Shown in pieces: positions 7,580 to 15,480 of a stretch of DNA of 64,000 bases; the first letter of the stretch is position 1; every line of letters starts with the position of its first letter. Position numbers and translations under genes: made by a program. Location: assembly GCA_033720695.1 (NCBI GenBank), contig JAWWCA010000001.1:6221-70220 (forward strand), written 5' to 3'. The notes under the pieces are model-generated. The model saw nothing but the letters and a program-made list of their open reading frames with translations, was not told the DNA's origin and did no database searches. This DNA comes from DATGQT01 sp033720695 (GTDB lineage: Bacteria > Bacteroidota > Rhodothermia > Rhodothermales > Rubricoccaceae).

Positions 7580-8596
7580 GTGACCAACGACGCCTACGCC
7601 GACGTCGACCGCTTCCGGTTCCACACCCTCCACCCCAACCTCCGCTTCGGAACCGCCAGCGACCGCTACGCCGGATGGATCGGACAGATCTATCCCGAGG
7701 ACCATTACGCCGACCGCGTCAGCTCCCGCAAACGGAAGCTCGGCGGACGCTCCTTCGAGGAGCGGACCGTCCCCGTCGAGTCCACCGCCGACTTCTTCGA
7801 ACACTTCGGCGTCGTCGAACTCGACTTCACCTTCTACCGGCCCCTCCTCGACCCCAACGGCGACCCCTCCTCCAACCTCTTCGTCCTCGAACGCTACGCC
7901 GAGCACGCCCCCCCACACGCCCGCTTCCTCCTCAAAGCCCCGCAGGCCTACTCCGCACGCGTCCTGCGGCGCGGCGGCCAGTTCGTCGACAACCCGGACT
8001 ACCTCGACGCCGACGCCTACCGCCGGCGCTTCCTCGAGCCCGCCTCCGACCTCCTCGACGACCGCCTCGTCGGCGTCCTCTTCGAGCAGGAGTACGCCCG
8101 CGTCAGCGAGAGCCCCTCGCCCGACGCCTTCGTCGCCGAGCTCGACGCCTTCTTCGCCGCCGACGGCGACGCCCAGCCCCACCTCGAAATCCGCTCCCCA
8201 CACCTCCTCACCGACCCCTACTTCGCCTGGCTCCACGACCGCGGGCTCGGCCACGTCTTCAGCCACTGGACCTGGCTCCCCTCCATCAAAGAGCAGTGGT
8301 TCCGCGCCGGCCAACGCTTCTCCGCCGCCAACGGCGAAGCCGTCCTCCGCCTCCTCACCCCGCGAAAGATGCGCTACGCCGACGCCTACGCCGAAGCCTA
8401 CCCCTTCGACCGGCCCGTCCCCTCGCTCAGCGAGACGCCGGGCGCCCGCACCATGATCGAGGAGTCCGTCGCCCTCGCCGTCAAAGCCATCGAGGCCGGC
8501 GCCACCCTCAACGTCATCGCCAACAACCGCGCCTACGGCAACGCCCCGGCCCTCAACCAGGCCATCGCCTTCCGCTACCTCGAGCACCAGCGCTAA
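7580..8596 (+). CDS. DUF72 domain protein
   Basis: The 338-residue protein shows the DUF72 TIM-barrel pattern: LRFGTASDRYAGWIGQIYP near the start, FFEHFGVVELDFTFYRP, RFLLKAPQAYS, LVGVLFEQEY, HLEIRSPHL and a late NVIANNRAYGNAP. The family (YecE-like) is of unknown biochemical role and often sits near repair or stress genes. The start is GTG, one base after the preceding TGA. The stop overlaps the stop of the convergent Beta-family gene by three bases. Confidence 0.85.
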   Translation: MTNDAYADVDRFRFHTLHPNLRFGTASDRYAGWIGQIYPEDHYADRVSSRKRKLGGRSFEERTVPVESTADFFEHFGVVELDFTFYRPLLDPNGDPSSNLFVLERYAEHAPPHARFLLKAPQAYSARVLRRGGQFVDNPDYLDADAYRRRFLEPASDLLDDRLVGVLFEQEYARVSESPSPDAFVAELDAFFAADGDAQPHLEIRSPHLLTDPYFAWLHDRGLGHVFSHWTWLPSIKEQWFRAGQRFSAANGEAVLRLLTPRKMRYADAYAEAYPFDRPVPSLSETPGARTMIEESVALAVKAIEAGATLNVIANNRAYGNAPALNQAIAFRYLEHQR

Positions 8597-10107
8597 GACG
8601 CCAGGTCCGAGCCCAGCGGCACCCACGCCACCACCGCCGACGCCGGCAGCCGCTCCCCGGACGCCGCCTCCCAGTGCGCCTCCGGCGTCGCAAAAAACGT
8701 CAGCACCGGACGCTCGAACCCGCCCTCCAGCACGGCCCGCACCACCGTCCCCGGCGCCGGGACCTCGTCCGACGTGTAGCGCCAGCCCCGCCACGGACCC
8801 ACAGGCTCGGGCACCTCCCCTCCACGGGGCGCCACCCCCGCGTCCTCGATCACCGGGAGATACCGGCACGCGCATCCACCCGCCTCACACGAGGCGTGCG
8901 GCAGAGGGCCCGACGACAGCGCCTCCAGCACCGTCATCGTCGACCCCGCCGACGCGGTGCAGTCCGGACACACCCCGCCCCCCGGGCACACCACGCGCAC
9001 GCGCGCAACGCGGGCCTTCTGAAGCTGCTGGAGGTGCTGCGCATGCGCCTCACGCGACACGAAGTCCCCCGGCGGCACCACCGGATCCTCCGACCCCGGA
9101 GCCGCCGACCCCGCAGCCGCCTCCGACTCCGAACCGTGAAGCGGACCGAACCGGTCCGACACGCTCATCACGCCGCGAGCCGTCAGCACCACGTGGTGGT
9201 TCACCAATGCGGTGTACAGCGCCTCCGCCGTCCCCGCCTCGGCGTCCCACTCCGACAGCGCGCGGTCGCCCGCCGAGAACGACGCCCCGGCGTACAGCGG
9301 ATCCGACACCAGCGACGACGCGACCGCGCCGGCCTCGACGCCCTCACCGACCGGAACCACGCGCCACTCGGTCGCGCCCGTGTACAGCGCCGCCGCCCCA
9401 GGTCGCGGCACGGCCCCGTCTCCGAAATCGACCGCCAGATCGTGCTCCGCCGCACACAGCGCCATCGTGCGCCAGTGCGCACGGTCCAAACGGGGAATCT
9501 CCCGCCGCCCGTCCTCCGGCACCCGCACCGCTCGATACACCGCCACGACCGACGCAAACTGCTCGCCCGACGGGATCCGCACGAGGCGCCGACAGAACGT
9601 CGCCGCCGCCTCCCGCGTGATCGGGCCCGGCCCCACGTCCACCAGCAGGTGGAAGCGACCCGCCGAGCGACCGCCGTACGCCATCGCCGTCAGGATCTGG
9701 CGGTACACCCGCTCCCACCCGTCACGGACCGGGTCCACCCGCAACCCCAACGGCACCCGCAAGACGTCGCGCACCTCCTCGATCGTCGCGCCGTCCTCCT
9801 CCGCGTGCACCACCGGGACGAGCGTCAGCGCCGGCGACGTCTGCTCCAGCGTCGACGCATACGCCTTCGCCAGCGACACGTGGTCGCCCGCCACCGCCGC
9901 CGTCGAGTCGAAGTAGACCGGCATCCCCGGCGGGACCCCCTCGCGCAGCAACGCCGCCGCCGCCAACAAACCCGTCGACCCCACCCCCGACTGCGGCTGG
10001 CGCACCAGCAGCGGCACGACCGACGCCGCCACTCCGGGAGGCACCTGTCGCAGCGCCGACAGGGAGGCGGCGTCCAACGGGAGCGTCGGGACGTACCGCC
10101 ACCGCAT
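8593..10107 (-). CDS. Beta-family (phage T4-type) protein with Cys-rich C-terminal module
   Basis: The 504-residue protein starts MRWRYVPTLPLDAASLSALRQVPPGV, the typical opening of the Beta protein family (PF14350), and continues with PVYFDSTAA, HLLVDVGPG, the VDFGDGAVPRPG block and HHVVLTARGV. After about residue 330 a linker leads to VRVVCPGGGVCPDCTAS, a helix, PLPHASCEAGGCACRYLPVI. That second part resembles Cys motifs at the ends of phage head-morphogenesis proteins and is repeated in the next gene upstream. The family is known from phages and plasmids; its role is unclear. It is the second gene of a two-gene minus-strand operon. Confidence 0.7.
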   Translation of the reverse strand: MRWRYVPTLPLDAASLSALRQVPPGVAASVVPLLVRQPQSGVGSTGLLAAAALLREGVPPGMPVYFDSTAAVAGDHVSLAKAYASTLEQTSPALTLVPVVHAEEDGATIEEVRDVLRVPLGLRVDPVRDGWERVYRQILTAMAYGGRSAGRFHLLVDVGPGPITREAAATFCRRLVRIPSGEQFASVVAVYRAVRVPEDGRREIPRLDRAHWRTMALCAAEHDLAVDFGDGAVPRPGAAALYTGATEWRVVPVGEGVEAGAVASSLVSDPLYAGASFSAGDRALSEWDAEAGTAEALYTALVNHHVVLTARGVMSVSDRFGPLHGSESEAAAGSAAPGSEDPVVPPGDFVSREAHAQHLQQLQKARVARVRVVCPGGGVCPDCTASAGSTMTVLEALSSGPLPHASCEAGGCACRYLPVIEDAGVAPRGGEVPEPVGPWRGWRYTSDEVPAPGTVVRAVLEGGFERPVLTFFATPEAHWEAASGERLPASAVVAWVPLGSDLAS

Positions 10108-10144
10108 CACCACCCCGCACTCCCGCGACCACCCCGCGCTCCCC

Positions 10145-10597
10145 TCACGCGCGAAGCTGTCCCGCGCGCTCGGCGCCCAGCGAGCGCGACCGCCGCAGCC
10201 GACCCCCACCCGACGACGCCCCGTCCGCGCGCTTCGGCGGCTGCATGAACGACGCCACGTCGATCCGCTCGTCCCCCCGCCCCCAGAACCGGGCGAAGTC
10301 GCGCCCGTCGTCGGGGCCCGTCGGGCGGATCCGCGGACCCGGGTCGCCCGAGATCACCGGCAGGTAGCAACACTCGCAACCCCGCCGCCGCGGAAGAAGA
10401 CCGCGACGGGCCGCCTCCGTCAACCGCTCCTCGCGGGGCCCCCCACCCTCCGGCGGGCACACCGGGCACCGACGCGCCGCGATGCGAACCCGCTCCACAC
10501 GCGCCTGGTGGTACAATCGGAGCTGTTTCGCAGCAGCGCGCGCGTCCATGCGGGTGGGGAAGAGGGCGGCCCGGAAGTCTACCACCGCCCCGCGCAT
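10145..10597 (-). CDS. Cys-rich protein, companion of the Beta-family gene
   Basis: The 150-residue product has an N-terminal basic helical stretch (TRMDARAAAKQLRLYHQARVERVR) followed by RCPVCPPEG, LTEAARRGLLPRRRGCECCYLPVISGDPG. The last part aligns with the C-terminal module of the Beta-family protein 37 bases downstream (ARVxRVR, CPxC, LLP, CxC-YLPVI). The spacing implies one operon. The Cys set could bind zinc. The C-terminus is low complexity. Function is unknown. Confidence 0.6.
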   Translation of the reverse strand: MRGAVVDFRAALFPTRMDARAAAKQLRLYHQARVERVRIAARRCPVCPPEGGGPREERLTEAARRGLLPRRRGCECCYLPVISGDPGPRIRPTGPDDGRDFARFWGRGDERIDVASFMQPPKRADGASSGGGRLRRSRSLGAERAGQLRA

Positions 10598-10663
10598 CGC
10601 CGCCAGACCAGCGCCCGAATTCGCACCGCCGCATGTCAGCTCTCACACGGTCCACCCGCCACC

Positions 10664-11071
10664 TCACCAAGCCCCGAGGATCGCTCCGACCACCGTGAGC
10701 AACAGCGTCATGTACCCCGCGTCGATCAACCACAGCTGCACCGACTGCTGCTGGTACAGGTAGTTCATCCCCAGCATCGTCGACACCAGGCCCGCCCCCA
10801 GCACCAACCCCACCACCGCGCCCCCCACCGCGCCCGACGACGGACCGATCACAAGCGCCAGAACGACCGTGGCAATGAAGATCAGCACGAACGCCCCCGC
10901 GAAGATCAACGCCATGTTCGCGCCCTCAACGTCCGCGTCCGACAGCCCGACCTCGCGCTGCCAGGCCTTCCCGAACAACGGCCCGTACCACACCGCACCG
11001 AGGCCAAACGCCCCCAGCGCAGCAATCAGGACGGCGAGGTAGTTGACATCCGCGGGCGAGCCCAAGTCCAT
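10664..11071 (-). CDS. DUF1761 membrane protein
   Basis: The 135-residue protein has four hydrophobic segments and the DUF1761 pattern: NYLAVLIAALGAFGLGAVWYGPLFGKAWQREVGLS, then GANMALIFAGAFVLIFIATVVLALVIG, a small-residue segment and LWLIDAGYMTLLLTVVGAILGAW. The family is of unknown function. A TACCTTAT -7-like box lies on the minus strand just upstream (about 11088-11096). Confidence 0.85.
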   Translation of the reverse strand: MDLGSPADVNYLAVLIAALGAFGLGAVWYGPLFGKAWQREVGLSDADVEGANMALIFAGAFVLIFIATVVLALVIGPSSGAVGGAVVGLVLGAGLVSTMLGMNYLYQQQSVQLWLIDAGYMTLLLTVVGAILGAW

Positions 11072-11110
11072 GGCGCACAGGGTGGGTGACGGCCATAAGG
11101 TAAGGACCAG

Positions 11111-11141
11111 AAATCAGAAAACTCCTGATGCGCCCATCAGG
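11111..11141 (-). terminator. Intrinsic terminator after yceH
   Basis: On the minus strand CCTGATG, a 4-base loop and CATCAGG (11124-11141) are followed by a T-rich run (AGTTTTCTGATTT, 11111-11123). This is one of the few hairpins in the window with a U tract, and it starts 14 bases after the yceH stop. Confidence 0.7.
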
Positions 11142-11154
11142 GCTCGCACGCCCT

Positions 11155-11624
11155 TCACTCGAACGCGCGCCGAAACGCCTCGAACGCCGCTCGCAACGAC
11201 GCCACGTCACGCTCTAGGGCCTCGACCCGCGACCCCACACCGCCCCCACCGACTCGAACGCGTGGAGCCGCACCGATCGGGTCCGGATCTCCCCGGCCGT
11301 CTGCGGCCCCCGCAGCAGCAACGCCGCCACCGCGGCGACGCCCGGAGAGCCGAGCCCATACCGGGTCGGGAGCGTGTGGCGGTAGCGCTCCACCCGAGAC
11401 CCCGACCCCGACGTCGTCCCCGCCAACGACCGCCGGCGCAGCGCCTCCAGCGCCTCCAGCACCTCTCCCTCCCCGACGGCCATCACGGGCTCGCGGCCCG
11501 TCCGCTGGCAGCACGCCCCAACGAGGGCGTTCAGCGACAACGGATACTGACCGGGCGTCGCCAGCGACTTCTCCGCGAGCGCGCCCAGCACGCGAACCGC
11601 CACAGGGGAAAGGGGCTGCTCCAT
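11155..11624 (-). pseudogene. yceH: YceH-family (DUF480) gene interrupted by a frameshift
   Basis: The first frame (start 11624) gives a good YceH N-terminus: LSPVAVRVLGALAEKSLATPGQYPLSLNALVGACCQRTGREPVM, LLLRGPQTAGEIRTRSVRLHAFESVG, and then runs off into a stop at 11214. The expected C-terminal coiled coil (SRVEALERDVASLRAAFEAF) is present in another frame and stops at 11155. One extra G in the G-run near 11240-11250 would join the two perfectly. This is either a real frameshift or a base missed in a homopolymer. The family has two winged-helix domains and an unclear role. Confidence 0.75.
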
Positions 11625-11951
11625 GGCCCAAAATACCCGGGTGACACACCACGCGTCACGCCCACCCCGGCATCCTCCGGCCCGATGCCGCCTCGCGCCA
11701 TGTCCCCATCCGTCCTCGGACTGCTCGTCCGGTGCCCTCTCGGCTCAGCCCGGCTGCTGTACCCCCGCTTCGTCTGTCGGTACCACCCCGACCTCCAGCG
11801 CGGATCGGCACGCCCGACGGCCACGGCCATCCTCGTGTTCAGCCTCAACTAACCCGGGCCGCCTCCGGGGGCGCGGACCCGAAAGTCGCGCGCTGTGTCG
11901 TAGCATAGGGCGCCCGATCGCTGACAGAGGCGAGGGCGCTCCGACCGCTTC
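11625..11951. other. Intergenic stretch without a supported gene
   Basis: This 327-base stretch separates yceH (minus) from a small membrane-protein gene (plus). Open frames exist in both directions, but they have Arg/Pro/Ser-rich shadow composition. A 50-codon plus frame ending at 11852 is hydrophobic enough to be possible but has no support. A GTAGCATAG element near 11900 could be the -7 box of the gene at 11952. Confidence 0.4.
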
Positions 11952-12149
11952 ATGGCGCACGACCACGACTGGACCTCGCGGGCCGTCACGGCCCTCTTCG
12001 CGGGCCTCGTCTCCGCCCTCCTGGCCACCCTCCTCTGGCGCATCGCCGCCGTCCCCGCCGGCGCGCCGCCCCCTCCCGACTGGTCGATCTGGGCGGGCAC
12101 CACCCTCGCCGCCGCGCTGTGGTTCGCCGCCCTGAGCCGCAAGCGGTGA
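11952..12149 (+). CDS. Small two-TM membrane protein
   Basis: The 65-residue frame reads MAHDHDWTSRAVTALFAGLVSALLATLLWRIAAV, a short Pro-rich turn (PAGAPPPPDW) and a second hydrophobic helix (IWAGTTLAAALWFAALS) ending in RKR. This is a plausible helical hairpin protein. No family is recognised. Confidence 0.5.
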   Translation: MAHDHDWTSRAVTALFAGLVSALLATLLWRIAAVPAGAPPPPDWSIWAGTTLAAALWFAALSRKR

Positions 12150-12184
12150 CCGCCAAGGCGCCCCTCTCAAACGAAGGCGCAGAC

Positions 12185-12196
12185 GCCGTATACTCC
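12185..12196 (+). promoter_or_regulatory. Promoter-like 12-mer GCCGTATACTCC
   Basis: The TATACT core starts 29 bases before the ATG at 12218. The same 12 bases occur before lexA1 (27758) and before a VOC gene (59320, again 29 bases from the ATG), so this is probably a -10/-7 element of the main sigma factor. Confidence 0.5.
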
Positions 12197-12217
12197 GTCA
12201 CATAGACCCCGACGCCC

Positions 12218-12772
12218 ATGCGCCTCGCCTTCCTGCTCCCCACCCTCCTCGCGCTCGCGCCGCCGCTCCACGCCCAGTCCGACGCGCCCCCCCTCGCCGA
12301 TCTGATCGGCATCGTCACCATGGCTGAGGACAAGGTCGCCGCCCTCGCCGAAACCATGCCCGCCGACGCATGGGCGTGGCGCCCGGACGATGGGGTGCGC
12401 TCCGCGAGCGAGGTCGTCCGCCACATCGCCGCCTCCAACTACCTCATGCCGGCCATCCTCGGCGTCCCGGTCCCGGAGGGCATCCCCCTCAGCATCGGCC
12501 CCGATGGGCCCCAGGGCATGGCCGAGTACGAGGCCCTCACCGACCGCGCCGAGGCGCGCGACGCTCTCGCCGCGTCCTTCGTGCACCTCCGCGACGCCAT
12601 GGCCGACATCCCGGCCGACCGCCTCGACGAGCCCCTCGTCGTCTTCGGTCGGCCCATGACCGTGCGCGGCTTCGCACTCATCATGGCGACCCACCTCCAC
12701 GAGCACCTCGGCCAGCTCATCGCCTACGCGCGGACCAACGGCGTCGTCCCCCCCTGGTCCGACGGCAGCTGA
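12218..12772 (+). CDS. Secreted DinB-superfamily protein
   Basis: The 184-residue product has a signal peptide (MRLAFLLPTLLALAPPLHAQ) and then a DinB/YfiT four-helix pattern: AWRPDDGVRSASEVVRHIAASNYLM with one His, and HLHEHLGQLIAYARTNGVVPPW with two or three more. The His residues match the metal-binding triad of the superfamily, whose members include thiol-transferases. Despite its name this family is unrelated to DNA polymerase IV. It begins a run of four small plus-strand genes. Confidence 0.8.
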   Translation: MRLAFLLPTLLALAPPLHAQSDAPPLADLIGIVTMAEDKVAALAETMPADAWAWRPDDGVRSASEVVRHIAASNYLMPAILGVPVPEGIPLSIGPDGPQGMAEYEALTDRAEARDALAASFVHLRDAMADIPADRLDEPLVVFGRPMTVRGFALIMATHLHEHLGQLIAYARTNGVVPPWSDGS

Positions 12773-12790
12773 GCGACCCCGACACCCCTC

Positions 12791-13162
12791 ATGGCCAAAG
12801 ACCTCAAGATCCAGCCGGGCGAGTCCATCGACGACTGGATCACCCGCCACGGGCACCCCGTCGGCACCACGCTGCGCGCCCTCCGGGCCCTCGTCCACGA
12901 CCGCGCACCCCACCTCGACGAGGCCGTGCGGTGGTCGCAGCCCTGGTATCAGGGCACCGACGCCGTCTTCTACCTCGCGGCACAACGCGCCTACGCCACG
13001 CTCGGCTTCTGCAACGGCGCGCACCTCGACGACCCGGACCGCCTCCTCGAAGGCTCCGGCAAGAACATGCGCCACGTCAAGATCGACGACCCCGGCGCGA
13101 TCCAGGACCCCCCCCTCCTCCGCCTCGTCGACGCCGCCCTCGCCCACGACGCCTCTCTCTAG
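12791..13162 (+). CDS. DUF1801 domain protein
   Basis: The 123-residue protein carries the DUF1801 signature, with LRALVHDRAPHLDEAVRWSQPWYQ in the first half and YLAAQRAYATLGFCNGAHL followed by GKNMRHVKI in the second. The family folds like a small alpha/beta unit of unknown function. It lies 18 bases after the DinB gene on the same strand. Confidence 0.8.
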   Translation: MAKDLKIQPGESIDDWITRHGHPVGTTLRALRALVHDRAPHLDEAVRWSQPWYQGTDAVFYLAAQRAYATLGFCNGAHLDDPDRLLEGSGKNMRHVKIDDPGAIQDPPLLRLVDAALAHDASL

Positions 13163-13167
13163 CGCGC

Positions 13168-13686
13168 ATGCGGGCCCTCCTTCTCCTCCCCCTCGCCGCC
13201 CTCGTGGCCGCCGCCGCCGCGCAGACCCGGCCGTCGCCCAACACCCTCGGCCTCGACCCCGCCCTCCCGCGCCCCACCGCCGTCGCCGACGACCTCGCCT
13301 GGATCGCCGGCCACTGGCAGGGCGAGGCGCTCGGCGGGTACGCCGAGGAAATCTGGGCCACACCCCGCGGAGGGGCCCTCATGGGCGTCTTCCGACTCGT
13401 CCGAAACGACGCCATCGCCTTCTATGAGATCCTGACCATCGCCGAGGACGACGACGGCAGCCTCACCCTCCGGCTCAAACACTTCAACGCGGACCTCACC
13501 GGCTGGGAGGCCCAACACGACGTCGTTCGCTTCCCCCTCGTCCGGCTCGACCCGGACGCCGCCTACTTCGATGGCATGACCATCCGCCGCGACGGCCCCG
13601 ATGCGCTCACCGTCGTCGTCGCCGTCGAGCGCGACCAGGGAGGCGACGCCGAGGCCGTCTTCCACTACCGCCGACGCGCCCCCTGA
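13168..13686 (+). CDS. Secreted DUF6265-like protein
   Basis: The product is 172 residues with a signal peptide (MRALLLLPLAALVAAAAAQ). The mature part opens with DDLAWIAGHWQGEALGGYAEEIWATPRGGALMGVFRLV and continues with FYEILTIAEDDDGSLTLRLKHFN, the pattern of the beta-barrel DUF6265 family. The ATG at 13168 is five bases after the DUF1801 stop. Role unknown; an envelope or periplasmic location is likely. Confidence 0.7.
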   Translation: MRALLLLPLAALVAAAAAQTRPSPNTLGLDPALPRPTAVADDLAWIAGHWQGEALGGYAEEIWATPRGGALMGVFRLVRNDAIAFYEILTIAEDDDGSLTLRLKHFNADLTGWEAQHDVVRFPLVRLDPDAAYFDGMTIRRDGPDALTVVVAVERDQGGDAEAVFHYRRRAP

Positions 13687-13696
13687 CCCCACACCG

Positions 13697-14086
13697 ATGG
13701 CACGCATCACGCACTTCGAGATCCACGCCGACGACCCCGACGCCCTCGCACGGTTCTACACCGACGCCCTGGGCTGGAGCATCCACCGCTGGGACGGCCC
13801 CTGGGAATACTGGCTCATCACCACCGGGCCCGACGACGAGCCCGGCATCAACGGCGCCATCGTCCGGCGCCGCGGACCCGAACCAGCCGCGGGCCAACCC
13901 GTCAACGCCTTCGTCTGCACCGCCCAGGTCGACGACCTCGACGCCACCGTCGAGGCCGCGCTGGCGGCCGGCGCCACCATCGGCGTCGAGAAGATGGCCG
14001 TCCCCGGCGTCGGATACCTCGCCTACCTCCACGACCCACAGGGCAACATCGTCGGCGTCATGCAGTCCGACCCCGCCGCGGCCTAG
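13697..14086 (+). CDS. Single-domain VOC protein
   Basis: The 129-residue product reads ARITHFEIHADDPDALARFYTDALGWSIHRW and later NAFVCTAQVDDLDATVEAALAAGA and DPQGNIVGVMQSD. H and E in the first strand and E/Q near the end match VOC metal positions. It ends the four-gene run that starts at 12218 and is 32 bases upstream of the glycosylase gene. Confidence 0.85.
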   Translation: MARITHFEIHADDPDALARFYTDALGWSIHRWDGPWEYWLITTGPDDEPGINGAIVRRRGPEPAAGQPVNAFVCTAQVDDLDATVEAALAAGATIGVEKMAVPGVGYLAYLHDPQGNIVGVMQSDPAAA

Positions 14087-14118
14087 CATCGCGGACGCCG
14101 TGGAGGCCCCCCTCGCGC

Positions 14119-14754
14119 ATGACCACCGCCGCCGACTTCCTCCCCCTCGACACGGGCCTCCCCTCCCTCCGCGCGAGCGCGGACCACTGCCGCGGCTGCG
14201 CCCTGCACGAACACGCCACCCAGACGGTCTTCGGACAGGGCCGCGCGGACGCCGAGCTCATGCTCGTCGGCGAGCAGCCCGGCAACGTCGAAGACCGCCG
14301 AGGGACCCCCTTCGTCGGCCCCGCCGGCCAACTCCTCGACCAGGCGCTCGACGACGCCGGCATCAGACGGGGCGACGTCTACCTCACAAACGTCGTCAAA
14401 CACTTCAAGTGGCGACCGGGCCGGCAGGGCATGCGCCTCCACGCCACCCCGAACACCACGGAGGTCCTCTCATGCCTCCCGTGGCTCAAGGCCGAGATCG
14501 AGACCGTCCGGCCCCGCGTCCTCGTCTGCCTCGGCCGGACCGCCGCGAGAGCCCTGATCCATCCCAGTCTCTCCCTAGCCCAGTACCGGGGTACGCTCTT
14601 CACCTCGCAACTCGTGCCCCACCTCATGCCGACCCTCCACCCCGCCGCCGTCCTCCGCGCCCCACCAGCCCTCCGCGAGTCCGCCTTCGCCGACCTCGTC
14701 CACGACCTCGCCACCGCGGCTGATACCCTCACCCAAGACCAGGACCTTCCGTAG
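14119..14754 (+). CDS. udgX: UdgX-type uracil-DNA glycosylase
   Basis: The 211-residue protein belongs to the family 4/5-like uracil-DNA glycosylases with an iron-sulfur cluster. Likely cluster ligands are C24, C27, C119 and C137. It has the VFGQG and GEQPG (51-55) motifs, TPFVGPAGQLLDQAL, LTNVVKHFKW and the HPAAVLR motif at 174-180. The loop between them, GRQGMRLHATP with H108, corresponds to the His loop of UdgX (KRRIH-type), which links covalently to uracil-containing DNA. The basic residues before the His are weaker than in M. smegmatis UdgX. It lies in a repair-rich neighbourhood. Confidence 0.88.
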   Translation: MTTAADFLPLDTGLPSLRASADHCRGCALHEHATQTVFGQGRADAELMLVGEQPGNVEDRRGTPFVGPAGQLLDQALDDAGIRRGDVYLTNVVKHFKWRPGRQGMRLHATPNTTEVLSCLPWLKAEIETVRPRVLVCLGRTAARALIHPSLSLAQYRGTLFTSQLVPHLMPTLHPAAVLRAPPALRESAFADLVHDLATAADTLTQDQDLP

Positions 14755-14819
14755 GAACGGAGAGCGCCACCCTCACGTCGAATCCAACCCCTCTCTCCCA
14801 AGCCCATCGATCGACTCCC

Positions 14820-15311
14820 ATGGCGCTCTCAAACCTCAACGACCTCTTCGTGCATACCCTGCACGACATCTACTACGCGGAGCAGCAGATAGAGAAGGCG
14901 CTCCCCGGCATGGCCTCAAAGGCGTACAGCAAGCCCCTCCGCCAGGCCTTCGAAGACCACCTCGCGGAAACCCGAAACCAGATCAAGCGACTCGAGCAGG
15001 TCTTCGAGCTCGTCGGTGAGGAGGCCTCCGGCGAGCGGTGCCCCGCCATCGAGGGCATCCTCAAAGAAGCCCGCGAGCTCCTCGATGAGATGGACGACCG
15101 CCACGCCCGCGACGCCGGCATGATCGCCGCCGCGCAGGCCGTCGAGCACTACGAGATCACCCGCTACGGCACCCTCGCCACGTGGGCCACCGCCCTCGGC
15201 TACGACGACGCCGTCCCCCTCCTCCGCGAAACGCTCTCGGAGGAGACGGCCACCGACGACAAGCTCTCGCACCTCGCCGAGACCGCGCTCAACGAGCGAG
15301 CCATCGCCTGA
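14820..15311 (+). CDS. YciE/YciF-type ferritin-like protein (DUF892)
   Basis: The 163-residue helical protein matches DUF892: LNDLFVHTLHDIYYAEQQIEKALPGMASKA at the start, HLAETRNQIKRLEQVFELVGEEASGERCPAIEGIL, then DAGMIAAAQAVEHYEITRYGTLATWATALGYDDAVPLL. Glu/His residues in the helices are placed as in di-iron ferritin-like proteins linked to stress. A strong hairpin at 15341 follows the gene. Confidence 0.88.
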   Translation: MALSNLNDLFVHTLHDIYYAEQQIEKALPGMASKAYSKPLRQAFEDHLAETRNQIKRLEQVFELVGEEASGERCPAIEGILKEARELLDEMDDRHARDAGMIAAAQAVEHYEITRYGTLATWATALGYDDAVPLLRETLSEETATDDKLSHLAETALNERAIA

Positions 15312-15340
15312 CCTTCACCCCGGTCACGCCCCGCACGATC

Positions 15341-15374
15341 GCGCCCCGGCCTGCTCCCGAGCAGGCCGGGGCGC
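15341..15374. terminator. Strong GC hairpin after the YciF-like gene
   Basis: Positions 15341-15356 and 15359-15374 are perfect 16-base complements (GCGCCCCGGCCTGCTC and its inverse) with a 2-base loop. No T tract follows, but the stem is the strongest in this part of the window and closes the transcription unit. Confidence 0.6.
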
Positions 15375-15419
15375 ACCGCTTGGGGCCTCGCCCGACGCCG
15401 CGCCGCCACCCCCGTCAAC

Positions 15420-15439
15420 GTTTCACAAAACAGTGAAAC
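15420..15439 (+). promoter_or_regulatory. Inverted repeat GTTTCAC-N6-GTGAAAC, candidate operator
   Basis: The two arms (15420-15426 and 15433-15439) are exact inverted repeats around an A-rich centre (AAAACA). It stands 41 bases before the radical-SAM gene start. A low-GC palindrome in this GC-rich DNA suggests a repressor or activator site for the radical-SAM/DUF4130 pair. Confidence 0.5.
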
Positions 15440-15480
15440 CACGCCGGCGAGACAGGGTTGACCGCTCCCCTGCACACCCG

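Noticed and set aside
11531..11848. 105-codon minus frame in the 11.6-11.9 kb gap
   Set aside because: Arg/Ser/Gly-rich with no fold pattern and overlapping the yceH start; not supported.
12370..13164. N-terminal part of the long open frame that ends at 13686
   Set aside because: The upstream codons are an Arg/Pro shadow of the DinB and DUF1801 genes; the real start is the ATG at 13168 with a signal peptide.
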